A stretch of 64,000 nt of DNA from Fistularia commersonii (GCA_037954325.1 JBBMNZ010000013.1:6904501-6968500), one strand, 5' to 3'; counted from the first letter of the stretch, positions 51,957-64,000 are shown. A program made the numbers and translations. The notes: generated by a model not told the origin, from the sequence alone.

Positions 51957-52408
51957 AACATACAAAAGTGATTAATAGACGTACATGTCACTTATTCCAA
52001 CTGAATAGATTTTAAATCCAGCTAAATCTCTTGACAAACAAGATACGTATGTTGTTTTAGTTGAATAGAAAGCACCCCAATTCTTTAGACTAAAAAAGGT
52101 AAGAGGAAAAGTAAGACATGGATGCGTTTTTATCAATCTATGCGCCGGATTAAACAGCCGGAGCAACATCTCAATTTAGGGAATAATTTGATGTTTGTTG
52201 TCTGGAACGAAAGTGCGGAGGTGTCGACGAAAAATTATAAGGAAAGTGGGACGTTCCGTGTAAAAGCACCATTATCGTAAATTAATAAATGCGCGGTTTA
52301 CTTTAACGCGTGAAATCACACCACGATCCGATGACAGTCGTGTAATTTCTCCCAACGTTCAGGAACGGATTTCTGCCCCCGTGACAAGAAGCCTACGGGC
52401 TATTTTTG

Positions 52409-52410
<2 letters not shown>

Positions 52411-52452
<42 letters not shown>
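52411..52452. repeat. (GT)n microsatellite
   Basis: About 21 GT units. Confidence 0.95.
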
Positions 52453-52455
<3 letters not shown>

Positions 52456-54180
52456 GTGGAGGGGCTGCGCTGGTGGTCCTTCGTCCCCTTAATTAGGAAA
52501 TTAGCTGCACGGAGGCCCTCATTACCCAACCCCGGGTTACTCCTGGTGTTTTCTCCACGCCACCGGTCAATTTCCATAAGAAGATTACAAGCGGATCTGT
52601 ATTGAGATCGGAGCGGATAAACAAATAACCGGGTCCCCGGGAATTAGACGGCTGCTAATTGGACGGTAGTTTTATTGCTCCGGCCGTGCGCGTCACGCCC
52701 CATTGAACGTGAAAATTACACTTGAAGTGATGACTCTTTTTTTTTTTTCTTTCTTTCCTGTTTGATTTACTTCGAGTATAACTCTCAGAACAGCCCTCGA
52801 TCGTGTTCAACTCAACGCTGTGTGAAATTGTTTGTGTTTAAACACGTGTTCGGATGTATATACCCTTTTTTTATTAGTTTGTCCGTGAACGTTTCACTCA
52901 AAAGTTCAATTACTGTACTCCTCATTTAAATCCAAGAATCATTCAATTGCCATGTATTTATCTATTTTGTGTCACTGAAATGATACTGTAAGTGCGTGGC
53001 GTGAATTAAATTAATTAAACCTAAATGCGTGTTTATGATAAAATAAAAATGTTCATGCTCCACACTGGCGGCTCCCTCGCACATGAATACCTGAGGAGGC
53101 CAGCAGCTCCGGGAGGTGAACCGCTCCAAAATGCGCAAACGACAACGACCCCCCTCCGCGGATCTTCCCGTAAAACTCTGAGGTGTTAATGGTCGTTTTC
53201 GATGGGCGATTCATTCTTGATCATTAGCAGGTGTGAGATTTGCCCTCGTCCTCCCAGCAAGTTTCACCCAAGGAGTGGCCCCTAAGCCCGTTTGTAAGAG
53301 CACACATGCAAATCACGGGTGCCGCGACACCGTGGTCGTCAATTTCAATACCCATTAACACCAGGGAGAAAGAGAACAAGGCAGCAAACATTATGATGGT
53401 GTTTAATTTTTATTTTTATTTTTAGTGGTCGTGCTGATGGGGGTCCCCCCTTGCTTGCCCCGCGTCGATTCAAACTGTACGCCTCCCCAGGGACCAGAGA
53501 TAAACCCGTCACCTCCACAAGAGGTCGTCGATGTATTAAAAGTTTGCAGTACCTACTAAGACATACTTGGACCTATGCATACACACACACACATGCACAT
53601 ACACACACATGCACACACACAGTTATCAACTGTATTTGTCTATTTGCCTGTAAAATCGGGTAATCGTTTCTGTGGGATCAATAGTTTCCTCTTGAGTTTA
53701 CGTGTGGGGAAAAAAAATCAAAGGCAAATAATAAGGCAGAGAAATAATGTTTGGGATTTCTTATCGGGCTAGTAAGATTTGTTTGTTAGGGAGCGCGAAA
53801 ATATGACGTACGTGTAATACAGTTTCTTTTTCTTAAAAAAAACATTGATTATTTTAATTTACGCTTTTACACTTGTCGAATCCGTCTTGGAACTCATGAA
53901 GCATTTATTTTGTTTACCGCGATTTATTTATGCATCCATTGTTTTACGTCGTGTTACAGCACTTACGTCTGAAAATACCCCGCACGTTTAATTGCGTCAA
54001 ATAACTTTTGATATAACACAGCCGAGTACACAAAAATCTATCTGTATTATTAGATCACGGATTTTCTCTAAACTAATCAGCTGATTTTATTTATTTTTTT
54101 AAATCCGTCATATGTAAATGTATAGCGTACAGGTTGTTGTGCTGCGCCGCTAGTACAAACTTTACCTCCTTCCTCCTGTA
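52453..54180. other. Proximal upstream region of sox3
   Basis: No protein-like frame. A perfect octamer ATGCAAAT sits at 53306-53313 and a broken (CA)n tract at 53578-53622. CpG content rises at 53060-53350. Confidence 0.45.
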
Positions 54181-54200
54181 ATCAAAACAAGATGACGCGC

Positions 54201-54304
54201 GATCCGATTGGTCAAAAGGTGGGCACAGAAAGCGGCGCGCTGATTGGTCGATGGCGCCTCATTGTGACGTTGTCAATTCAAATCACATGGTCCAGGCCTA
54301 TTAA
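54201..54304 (+). promoter_or_regulatory. sox3 core promoter with two inverted CCAAT boxes
   Basis: ATTGG (reverse CCAAT) occurs at 54207-54211 and 54243-54247 in a CpG-rich setting. It is followed by CATTGTGACG (54260) and CTATTAA (54298), which could act as a weak TATA element. NF-Y sites are a known part of vertebrate SOX3 promoters. The leader would be about 240 bases. Confidence 0.6.
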
Positions 54305-54572
54305 CCGGTGAGCCCTGGTGAACAAGTTTGCACTCAGACTTGTGTTTCGGAGTTGCGGCTGACAGAGTTGCCGGGGAGCGGACGGGAAACACACGCACCA
54401 GCAGACAGACTTGCCACTCTGGGTACAACTTTCCCATCAACCTTCTTATGTGACTGGTCAGTAATTTCTACCTCTCTGACTTTCGTTTTTTTTTTTTTTT
54501 TTTAAGTTTTTATTTTTCAAATTTTTTTTTTTTTTTCCGTACCCGAGTGAACTTTTCCTCCAAATCGCCTGA

Positions 54573-55475
54573 ATGTATAACATGATGGAAACCGAAATCA
54601 AGACCCCGCTCCCGCAGCCCAACTCGGGCTCGGCGCCGGGCGCCAAAAACAACAGTGTCAGCGACCAGGAGCGGGTCAAGCGGCCGATGAACGCCTTCAT
54701 GGTGTGGTCCCGGGGCCAGCGGAGGAAGATGGCTCAAGAGAACCCCAAAATGCACAACTCCGAAATCAGCAAGCGGCTCGGCGCCGACTGGAAACTTCTG
54801 ACAGACGCCGAGAAGAGACCCTTCATCGACGAGGCCAAGCGCCTGCGCGCCATGCACATGAAGGAGCACCCGGATTATAAATACCGTCCCCGCAGGAAGA
54901 CCAAGACCTTACTCAAGAAAGACAAGTATTCCTTGCCCGGGGGTCTGCTGGCGCCAGGAGCCAACGCCGTCAACAACTCCGTGTCGGTGGGCCAGAGGAT
55001 GGATGGGTACGCGCACATGAACGGCTGGACGAACAGCGCGTACTCCCTCATGCAGGACCAGCTGGCCTACCCGCAGCACCACAGCATGAACAGCCCCCAA
55101 ATCCAGCAGATGCACCGGTACGAGATGGCGGGGCTCCAGTACCCCATGATGTCCTCCGCGCAGACCTACATGAACGCGGCGTCCACGTACAGCATGTCTC
55201 CCGCCTACACGCAGCAGACCACCAGCGCCATGGGCCTGAGCTCCATGGCGTCTGTGTGCAAGACGGAGCCCAGCTCGCCGCCGCCGGCCATCACGTCCCA
55301 CTCTCAGAGGGCATGTTTGGGGGACCTGAGGGATATGATAAGCATGTACCTGCCACCCGGCGGGGACAGCGCGGAGCATTCCTCCCTGCAGAGCAGCCGG
55401 TTACACAGCGTGCACCCCCACTATCAGACCGCAGGGACCGGCGTCAACGGGACGCTACCTCTCACCCACATCTGA
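54573..55475 (+). CDS. sox3: SOXB1 transcription factor Sox3
   Basis: A 300-residue single-exon SOXB1 factor. SOX3 binds CATTGTT-like DNA in the nucleus and keeps neural progenitors undifferentiated. The HMG box spans about 34-112, with VKRPMNAFMVWSRGQRRKMA and the YKYRPRRKTK nuclear signal. After it come the group-B block LLKKDKYSLPGGLLAPG, the SOX3-type MNGWTNSAYSLMQDQLAYPQ, a CKTEPSSPPP motif (possible SUMO site KTE) and the end LPLTHI. The N-terminus MYNMMETEIKTPLPQ is Sox3, not Sox2 or Sox1. The polyalanine tracts of mammalian SOX3 are absent, as is usual in fish. ATG 54573 opens the conserved N-terminus; Met4 and Met5 are in-frame alternatives. Codons are strongly GC-biased compared with flanking DNA. 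Antisense and shifted frames here are shadows. Confidence 0.97.
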   Translation: MYNMMETEIKTPLPQPNSGSAPGAKNNSVSDQERVKRPMNAFMVWSRGQRRKMAQENPKMHNSEISKRLGADWKLLTDAEKRPFIDEAKRLRAMHMKEHPDYKYRPRRKTKTLLKKDKYSLPGGLLAPGANAVNNSVSVGQRMDGYAHMNGWTNSAYSLMQDQLAYPQHHSMNSPQIQQMHRYEMAGLQYPMMSSAQTYMNAASTYSMSPAYTQQTTSAMGLSSMASVCKTEPSSPPPAITSHSQRACLGDLRDMISMYLPPGGDSAEHSSLQSSRLHSVHPHYQTAGTGVNGTLPLTHI

Positions 55476-55478
55476 GAT

Positions 55479-55518
<40 letters not shown>

Positions 55519-56315
55519 CAAGAAAAGAGACTCAACTTTTTTTTTTTTCAAAGTACTTGGATACTTGAACTTAATGGTTTAAAGAAAACCAACAGTTTTG
55601 TTCGAGGAAAAAAAAAAGAAAAAAGAAATTTAACGCAATATGTTCCGTGTGTCCCATTTTCAAACAAGAAAAAAAAAACTAAACAAACAACAAAAAAAAA
55701 AAAATAGGTTTTAAATGGGCCGAGAACGAGCGTCTCAGTCCTTCAGAGTGAGTGTGCGTTGCAAAAGAGGCTTTTTATCACGAGAATAAGCAATCAACCT
55801 ATGGAGAAGAATTGGACTTCTATATTTTAAACTAGTGCCACATTTTCTCTCTATGAAAAGGCATGTGGCCTCATGAGGAGGCCGGTGTGTTTGAGGAAAG
55901 CTGGATGGAAAGTTGCTTCACAAATGTTTACATTTTAATTTGTAGAATGTCAGTTGTCTCGACTGTGTCCAAATTTGTAGCCTCCCCCACCCCACCCCTT
56001 GTTCTCCCATCCCCATCACCTAGTTTCAAATGAAATGTTAAGACTGTGCGGGTCGCAAACGCAATGTTTATTTATAGTTATTTTTTTCCTTTCTTTTTAA
56101 TTTTGTTTTTTTAGCTTGCGACCCCGATGTTTTGTCAAGTGGAAATGTTCACATTTTCGTTTTGTAAAAATGTTCTGTTCTGTGATGGTTTTTTGACATT
56201 GTCATGTTTTACTCATTACTTTTGAGTGAAAAAGTTTATTTAAACTGACGTTTCTACATATTTTAAGACCATCCTCTATTCTTAAGTGCTGAATAAATTT
56301 GTACAAAATCTGATT
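55476..56315 (+). other. sox3 3' UTR
   Basis: An AT- and poly(A/T)-rich 3' UTR with many A-runs. AATAAA at 56292-56297 is the likely poly(A) signal, giving about 0.84 kb. Confidence 0.65.
55481..55516. repeat. (AT)n microsatellite just after the sox3 stop
   Basis: About 18 AT units begin 6 bases after the TGA, at the very start of the 3' UTR. Confidence 0.95.
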
Positions 56316-58797
56316 TGTGACTCTGTCTTAATGTTTTGCTCAGAATGTGACCTCAAATTGAAAACGCAATGAGTCGAAATATTGGTCGTGATAAATACAA
56401 TCTATAAAATTCAGAATGACCATTCCAAAATTTCTTCTTATTTTGTTTCATCTAAACTATTACCATTAATATATATGTGACATTGGTCTATCCTAAAATG
56501 TAGATTTTCAAAGATATGTTTCTTTCAGCATCCGTTGTTACAATTTGCGCTGTGCAGGGCATCTATGTTCTATCTTGAAATTAATCAATGTTTTACAGGC
56601 CCCGTCACTAGATATTTGTGTTAGATCTAAATAAGAACATAAACCCGTCCGTTTTACGCGCAACTTCCCAATCAGGTAATTTCAGTTATTGAAGATATAG
56701 ATATCTGAACTTGAAGAGCATTTTCTGATACCTTTGAAACTTTTTGATTACAAGACAGGAGTCACCACCCCCTGATTTAAAATAAAGATAAATATACAGG
56801 ACAAGCACTCATCTAGATTCATTTGTAGTATATTTGTGCCCGTAAAAAGGAAAAAAAAATAGATTTTGATTTTTTTGTCTCAAAATGTATTATAATGTCA
56901 GTGTGGAAGGGCCATTATTCGGGCAAAGTTATTTATAATTAAAAATAATGTTATTTAAATGATTGATAATGATATAATGAGGGGGGGACTGGACTAAATC
57001 TGGAATATTGGTGATTGATAATGACCTTTCACATGAAAAAAGGACATTTTCCTATTTGATCATAAGGTGTAGAAATTCTGAGCTCCTGTTTCAATCTTGT
57101 CATCCTCTAAAATTTCAAGATATTTCGAGATCCGTCTTTCGTTTGAGTTGACACAGAAATGTATCACTGAGTGAAAATGCCTCTGTCTCGGCCCAATACA
57201 TTTACTGAAATTGTATGATGTTCATGGGGCACTTAACAGATGGAGCATAGCTGACACTATTAAAGTGCTGGTGTTTGAAAAACTGAAACGACCTGCTGTT
57301 AAAAGTAAAAGAAACGCATTTCCAAATCAACAATTTCTCACCACCAAGAGTGCTGAAGCAGTTGCGTCCCTGCTGGCCTTCCCACACTCCCTATAGGACT
57401 TCATCCGAGGCTCAGCACAGCGGCCTGGATTATCCCCATCCACCTTTGTGAAGGGAAAGATTATCCAGACCTCCCTGCATTCACTGACAGGGTCTTAAGT
57501 CACTCCGGTGCGCCAGCAGCCGCCCGTTACTTAATCATACTATCCTACTAATTATTTTTTGTAATTAAGCAGCTTTTCTCAACCTGGTCATTGGTGTTGG
57601 GGGGGTTCCTTGACAGAGAAATGGCTTAAAGTGATTGCGTTTAGAAAAACACACACATGCAGAAAGTGTAAGGTCTTTCATTTGAACAACTCTTGTGGAA
57701 AAAGTTCCAAGTTGCCCTCGACCTAATTAGACACTTTTTGCTCAAACTTTGAAATTGAAGTGAAAACATTCCTACGGTTTTCTTCCTCTCTCTGTTCCGT
57801 TTTACACCCGGAGACCTAATCATTGACAGAAATTGGACAATGCTTTTCACGCCGGCAGTGATTTAGAAGTGAGATTCTGTACTTAGGGAAAGGCGTGCGG
57901 CTTTTACAGTTTGTAGCCATTGATTGAATGTTCTGGTAGTGAGGCCATCCAAGTTAGGCTCAACCCCAGCCCCTGCACCCATCCCCCTCGCTCTTCCCCC
58001 ACTGAGTACCCGAAGGGCCTCTCTCCCCTGTCATGTGGAGCTCCGTGCCCACTCAGCAAGTGCAGGCATATCCCACTTCCATCTGCCTATGACCTCACAG
58101 CCCCTGTTTGTTTAACCTCCTCTCCAAAAACTAACCTAATTATAGCCCTGTAGAACATGGATTCAGCAGATTCCCAGTGGATTTTGCCACTGTGTCTATC
58201 TGCACCTATGTATGTGTGGACTACATCCAAGGCTCCAGTCTAACAACTGCAGCGCCACAGGCTATGTTTCAGTCAGGGAGGTGGAGGGGTTTCATCCATA
58301 TCACCTCTTACTATGTCAGAACATGCCCTCCGAGTTGCACGTCTTCTTGGAGTGCATGTGAACAAGCAATAGGTGGGTGTTTATGATGCTTTACGTCAGT
58401 GTGAGGAGTGGAAAGTCAATTAACAAATCTGAGTGACAGGCTGAGTTTTCTGACATCACGGACTCCCTTGCTCAACTGGCTCGGCGACTGCTGACTGGAA
58501 CACACCTTCTCGGCATACACCTGCGTATCTTGCCTCTAAGTCTACAATATTCTCTGCTGAAAAGACTAGACATTGCCTAACAAAGTAATTGAAGTGTGAG
58601 GGATGGATGACTGCGTGCGGTTAAAGTCTTCTCTTTTAATGTAGTTGAACTGTATTGATTTGCTGTGGCTGAGATCTCCGGGCGGTGGGAGGCCCTTGGA
58701 GCTGAGCCTGGAGGGGCCTGGAGTGGCCTGTCCAGCTTGGGCTGGCCTGTCCAGAGTGGACTGATTGAGGTACTGAGATTGACAGCAGAGAAGGGAG

Positions 58798-58799
<2 letters not shown>
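56316..58799. other. Gene desert downstream of sox3, first part
   Basis: No protein-like frame. A possible conserved element at about 57180-57600 contains CTAATTATTTTTTGTAATTA (57548) in complex sequence. Otherwise nothing is recognised. Confidence 0.4.

Positions 58800-58835
<36 letters not shown>
58800..58835. repeat. (GT)n microsatellite
   Basis: About 18 GT units in otherwise GC-richer sequence. Confidence 0.95.
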
Positions 58836-58836
<1 letters not shown>

Positions 58837-61800
58837 AGGTGCTGGGGTGGGGGGTTAATCTCCCTGAACTGGGGCAGATGTTGTTAACGAGCTCCTCTCA
58901 GGTCGACTCCCTGCGTGGGAAAAAGGCATCAAATCCTCCTGGGGTCAGGACTTTTAGGCTGACCCACTGAGAGCCATCCCTTTCCATCGCACCGTCTTCT
59001 CAATCCCTCTTCTTTTACTCTCCATCTCGCTCGCTCGCTCTCTCGCTCACTCACTGAAAAGTGCAGAACCCGTGAAAGACGCTAGGAAAATCACACTTGA
59101 CCATTTTTACACAATCCTTCATTTCTAAGTGCAGCTTCAGACTTTTCACTCTTGATGTCGGGAAATGCCAACAGACTTGGTCAGTGATGTAAATTTCTCA
59201 TTTGATAGCTGTTGCTGGACTGCCATGCCCTCCATAGGCATAAAGAATGCTGCCTGGGAAATATACATCCACAAAATATAATAATTGGACTGACCTGAAA
59301 GGCTTTGAGGCCGCCGTACTCAAGCTTATAAGGTTTATACTGTAGTGCAAAGAATTTGAGATTTAAAAAAACATACCAGCTCAGATGAATAAAATCTGTG
59401 CTGATATCTTAGAAATAACAAACATTTGTGGTATAAGGATGCCTCAAAACACAATGAAACATTTAATTTCTGAACTCATAGTAATCAAACTCAAATGATT
59501 AATGTATGATTGACATCACCCTGCATTATTTAGAATACTGGGAAATCATCCATCAAGCTTTAATATATTTCCAGGGACAGACAGTGATGTGTTTGAGATA
59601 CACAAGAAGTGAAGGAAACGCTAAGCCTACAAACGATGTGCCTTTTCTCATCATTCATGTCCGGTATGGGCTTGTCTATGTGCATGATAATGTCAACATG
59701 CCTGCTTTCGGGTTTATTCTGTCTTAGGTTTTAATACAAGGGTCATCCATTAAGGTGTCTCCTTCTCCTGGTGTTTACTTTGTCCCAGCAGGTGTGTGTA
59801 AATATGAGACACGCCAAATATGAGGCAGGATTATTGCCTGTTTTGTCCGGACTAAAACAAATACAAACCACACGGACAGCTGACATGGTATGTATGATGA
59901 AAGTTTTTTATTTGCATGTGTGTGTTGCTTATTCTTTTTAACCATTCTCTCAAATTCTTTTCCTATAAATTGGGCCTCAGTGAGGTTCTTTTAATTTTTC
60001 GATATTCTTATCAATTTCTTTGTTGGATAATAACATGCCTTTCTTTTTTTAAAAAAAAGCATTTTGTCTGTACATATACACATACATCATAACTAACTTA
60101 CATGTTCGAGTGAGCAGATAGCCAAGAACGAAACTGGATCAGGAGGAATCTTTGCGATTAATCTACGAGGGCAATTACATCCGAACCACTGGTTCCTATA
60201 TGCACCAGATAGCTTATATAGCAAGTGAGATACTCTAGTGTGTGAATATGTGTCTGCTGCAGATGGTCCCTTTCTGACACACGTTATTTTGTCTATGAAC
60301 ACTGGAGCATGCAACGTTGCTTTAACTGCAGTTCTGACCCCACTTCTGACCTGTCTTGGAAGCCTCGAAAAACTGGGCCAAGTGTATCGGCACAGATGAA
60401 TATATGCCTTGGGACAGTAAAGTAAGTATGTGAATGCGTGCAAGACAATGCTGAGTCCGGGGGATAAAGAGTTAAGGGGGTGACAAGCAAGGAAGATTAG
60501 GCCTTTCATCTAGGCCACAGCTATTGATTAGTGTTTGTTGAGGACAGTGAGAGGGAATCCAGATTGACAGAGACACAATGGCGGTATGGTGACTGCCCCA
60601 TCAGAAGCCTTCTGATCATATCGCTATTGTCAGGGGCCATGTTCACTCACTGCACACATAACCTGTCCCCACGTGTAATCTCTGTGGCCCTCAGCCTCCC
60701 CCCCCCCCCGAAAAAAAAAAAAAAAAACGTTGATCTACTTAACACTTTCTAGTTTTGAAAAAGGTATGTTGTCATGGACCCAAAGATTTCCTTCCCTTGG
60801 GGCACTGGTCACTTTGGGAGCACTCTTCTTTTACTGTTGCCCAGCATATACGTGTGAGTGGTTTATAGGAGTATAACCCTGGGAACATGGGGGGAGGTCG
60901 TACACACTCTGCTACGGGTCAGTCCTGACTGACTGTGTCACTTATTGATTAGTTGCCATGGAGAGTTAGTCGGGCCATCTCTCTTAGAGGTGTGTCCCCG
61001 AGGGCCAGCAGCACTGCCCAGATGAGTCTGTCTTGGGGCTTTGTCTTCAGGGGGTTAGTGTGTGTTTAAGTGTGCAGATATTGTGAATGCAAGCTAATAA
61101 CCTCACTAACTCTTCCCTCATTCAATCCCTGCTATTTGAATTATACCTTTTTTCTTTTGCTATCTGTATTTTAGCATACGTGATTAAGCGGTTTTTCGGA
61201 AGGGACCGAATCAGCCGCCATACAGTATTTCTGAGAAACGCGGTAGTGTTTCAGCAGAGACCTTCTCCCATGGGACTTATGATAATAGGGATTGTAAACA
61301 AATTGTCCATAGTTATTGAACTGTGAAATCCCTCCGTCGCCCCTAGATTTGCTCACTCATAATCCCATCTCATCCATGTTCTTGTATTTTCATGTTCCAA
61401 GTAAGAAAAAAGGAAAAAAGATGGTATTGTCCAGCTGGATGATCAGTACTTGGTGTCAAGACATCCACCTGCAGCAGCTGATGTCTCCACTGACAGCCCA
61501 GCAGGAAACTGTAAGGGTAGTGGAATTCACACCTCTTTTGAATAATTAGTAGAGTCGCAACTACAAATAAAGAACATGGCAACTTACCGTTTTTTTTGTT
61601 TACAGAAATTCTGTGGGTACTCCCACAGATAAAGAGTCATTACTGAGTACAAATTGCTTGCTACTGTACTCCTGTTTGCTTGAACCCGTTGTTCTATCTG
61701 TGATTTTTACCAAGGTTACTCCATCTTTGAGCAAATTTCTCCATCCTCTCTGTTTGTAGTAAATGGAATATTCTCTCTAAATAGTCAAAAACAAACTGCC

Positions 61801-62260
61801 AGCCCAGCCAAGCTGATCCGGGAAAGAAGGTAATGATTTGATTGGGTTCACTGCAGTGCCAGTTTATCACTAACTAAATCCCCTCCCAATGTCATTTTTG
61901 TCGTTTGTCTTTCTTTTTTCTTACAAAGAAAAATACGGATTTTGCATTGATCCACTGGAAGTGTCCGTTAATGGTAACACATGTTATAACGTGCAGACTA
62001 TGTTACAGAAAAAGACAACGCGCCGCTGGGCTGTTTTTTAAATTGAAAATGTAAACTAAAATTCAGAACAATGCCAACTTTTTCACCTTTAAAGAATATG
62101 CGTACAAACTTCTCAACTCAAAAACTTGACGATGGACCCCCACTATCCCTCCCTAATATCACACCTTGAATGCATAAACATGACTGTGCTCCACACATCA
62201 CCCCTCCCCAGGGGACCTGCATGGCTTTAGTGCCGCACTGTGACACCAATCAGGGGAGAT
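58836..62260. other. Gene desert downstream of sox3, second part
   Basis: No protein-like frame. A PBX/HOX-like TGATTGACA is at 59507-59515 within complex sequence. Homopolymers C10 and A17 adjoin at 60699-60727. No RNA gene is seen. Confidence 0.4.
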
Positions 62261-62269
62261 GGCGGGCTC

Positions 62270-62284
62270 CTTTGTCATGCAAAC
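62270..62284 (+). promoter_or_regulatory. SOX-OCT composite motif
   Basis: CTTTGTCATGCAAAC matches the canonical SOX2-OCT4 composite element (CTTTGTCATGCAAAT type) at 14 of 15 positions, with zero spacing and correct relative orientation. It lies 6.8 kb after the sox3 stop. Binding is inferred. Confidence 0.5.
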
Positions 62285-64000
62285 ACCAATCGCTTCTTGT
62301 CTTATTCAAATGTCTGCCCTCTCTTTTTCTTCTCTCTCACTCTCACTCAACCCCTACCCTGCTTCTTTCCCTTTTCCCTACTACCCCTCCTCCTCCTCCT
62401 CCTCCCTCACCCCAACTTAAGTCTTGTTTCAGTCTCACTCCCCTTCCCAAGTTTAAGTAAATCCTCGCGGAGAGGAGAGAGCCTCCGGACCCGAAGCTGC
62501 CAAGGCAGGCCTCTCTCCTGGGGGTCAGGCTGTTTCTCAGCTCATGGGGCTGTTTCCAGGCCTGACCAAGTCCATTTCATATTCAAATGTTACAATCAGG
62601 CCTCTGACCCACAGGGGGCTCTTTATGGTTGCGGCCCCAGGTTGCAGGGTCAAGATGGTGATTTAATAGCTCAGGCTGAGGAAAGAAGTGGGGGTGCCAA
62701 GTGATTTAGGGGATGAATGAGTCATAAAAAAGCATTTTTCCTAAGTTGTCATGTAAATTTCAATCCGTATTCAATATGAGGCTCCTCCAACAGTGGAGGA
62801 CTTTCTAAATGATTTTCTAGTGGACTTCAGTTATTTCGAATTAAGAAAGTCCATTTTCTTCTTTTACTCTTGACTTGTGGTTGGTGTAAACAGTCGACGA
62901 TGGTGAAGCATCTGAGGATTAGGGATGAAGATAAGGACACGTTAAAGAGTCATCATGCTTGTATGGTGCCACTGTGTCTCAGTTGTCCCCATGGTCTGGA
63001 GAGGCCTGTTATTCCTGTCTCCAAGGGTGTGTTCCCAGCAGAGCAGCTCCAGTGACATAGGCAGGTTTGTTTGTTCATACATATATATGTGACAGAGAGT
63101 GAGCTGTGGAGGGTTGTGGCATGTTATCTAAATACATACACGGTAAAGCACACAGGTTTTTTTTTTTGCTGTTGTTGAGTGGGAGGCCCATCAAGATTTG
63201 GGATTACATTTTTTTAAGATGTGCCGCCACTTCATCTGGATGCTTGGTCATTCCTCATTGGCGTAAAGCCAGAGCGGTTTTATCTGTGACTCATACTATT
63301 TTTTCTATTTCAGGCCTGTCCTTACTCTGACTCATTTGAACCAACAAACCTTGCATCCTTGTTGTGGATGCAGCAGGTTGCATATTTTTCAGAATAATTT
63401 TGTTCCATGACGTGAGACAAATTCAGTCGATGGTATTCACTAGTATGTTCAGGAACCATACTAGTGAATAATGTCAGTAAAAATAAAGATACAAATGAAT
63501 TTTTATGAGGATTTGTGATACAGTTGCTTTCATTGATGAAAACATGAATGACATATTCGACTATACTGCAAGTAGAATGCCTAACCTGGTTACGCAAAAT
63601 GTACGCTGCACACATCCGTGGCTGATAAATAATAGATTTATCAATACTAAAATGAAAAAAAAAAGTTAATCATGGAATCAATAAACATTGTAGAAGCCCC
63701 TGCACAGAATAGGAGAGGCAGAAAATAATTTAAAGAGAATGGACATAATGTGAAACATTCTGTTGCTTCTCACTCACCAGATCTCAACACTTACATGTAT
63801 TTTTGAAACAACAGTTTAAACAGTGACCAGTATTCTTGCACTAACTGACATTAAAGATACAGATACACTGTCTTTAAAGGTTTTATAATCTTAGTTGCGG
63901 TAGCAAAACCGAATTGAAATTTACCTGTCATATCACAGATTACATGACGCAATCAGTTTAGCAGAATCAACAGATGGTTAGATAACGCTCATATTTATCT
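62285..64000. other. Right-hand end of window, no gene seen
   Basis: Pyrimidine-rich DNA (62300-62450), a complex stretch (62460-62700) that could be conserved, then AT-rich sequence. An inverted repeat lies at 63434-63470. Confidence 0.4.
63434..63470. repeat. Perfect 14-base inverted repeat
   Basis: TATTCACTAGTATG and its exact complement flank the 9-base loop TTCAGGAAC. Confidence 0.8.

Noticed and set aside
54909..55379. 156-codon frame antisense to sox3
   Set aside because: It is a His/Arg/Val-rich shadow of GC-rich sox3 codons with no protein family marks.
54573..55475. Assignment as Sox2 or Sox1
   Set aside because: The N-terminus MYNMMETE without Sox2's usual start, the MNGWTNSAYSLMQ block and the LPLTHI end fit Sox3.
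62240..62704. 154-codon frame near the right edge
   Set aside because: It is Leu/Pro/Phe-rich from a pyrimidine tract and has no recognisable domain.

Overview
This is a vertebrate, almost certainly teleost, nuclear genome window. Genes are split by GT-AG introns, spacers are long and AT-rich, (CA)n/(GT)n microsatellites are common, and the dispersed repeats are typical of ray-finned fish (an RTE-type LINE 3' end, a Tc1/mariner-type MITE, and the '...GGACTGTGGGAGGAAAC...' repeat). I see no prokaryotic, CRISPR or viral locus.

Five protein genes were rebuilt exon by exon. (1) 288-2828, minus: first three coding exons of a Rab6-family GTPase (rab41 by position), running off the left edge. (2) 3567-7694, minus: cone arrestin arr3, with 14 secure coding exons and two inferred ones, including a possible 4-nt microexon; its poly(A) signal lies about 0.3 kb from the rab6 start codon. 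(3) 13899-28982, plus: a 27-exon SHIP2-type inositol 5-phosphatase (inppl1b-like). All phases close into a 1212-residue protein with SH2, 5-phosphatase, C2, NPAY and SAM parts. (4) 35619-36653, plus: intronless coding region of a P2Y nucleotide receptor (p2ry4), with an inferred 5' non-coding exon near 33.5-33.7 kb. (5) 54573-55475, plus: single-exon SOXB1 factor sox3.

The order rab6-type / arrestin / SHIP / P2Y resembles a paralogon. Human Xq13 has RAB41-ARR3-P2RY4 without a SHIP gene, and human 11q13 has RAB6A, ARRB1, INPPL1 and P2RY2. The window therefore seems to keep a SHIP2 ohnolog in the position the mammalian X block lost. Nothing shows operon-like cooperation; the genes act in separate processes (Golgi traffic, cone opsin shut-off, PI(3,4,5)P3 turnover, extracellular nucleotide sensing, neural progenitor transcription).

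Layout: 0-3 kb rab6; 3-8.2 kb arr3; 8.2-13.9 kb spacer with repeats and the SHIP leader; 13.9-29.8 kb SHIP gene; 29.9-33.1 kb LINE remnants, microsatellites and an unexplained short minus-strand ORF; 33.5-37.7 kb p2ry4; 37.7-54.2 kb a gene desert with homeodomain and octamer motifs; 54.2-56.3 kb sox3; 56.3-64 kb a second desert holding one near-canonical SOX-OCT composite motif (62270). The deserts probably carry sox3 regulatory DNA, but this needs alignment. No new system was found. The best leads are the SHIP ohnolog, a (TG)n tract abutting a SHIP splice acceptor, the arr3 microexon, the SOX/OCT sites and several hairpins.
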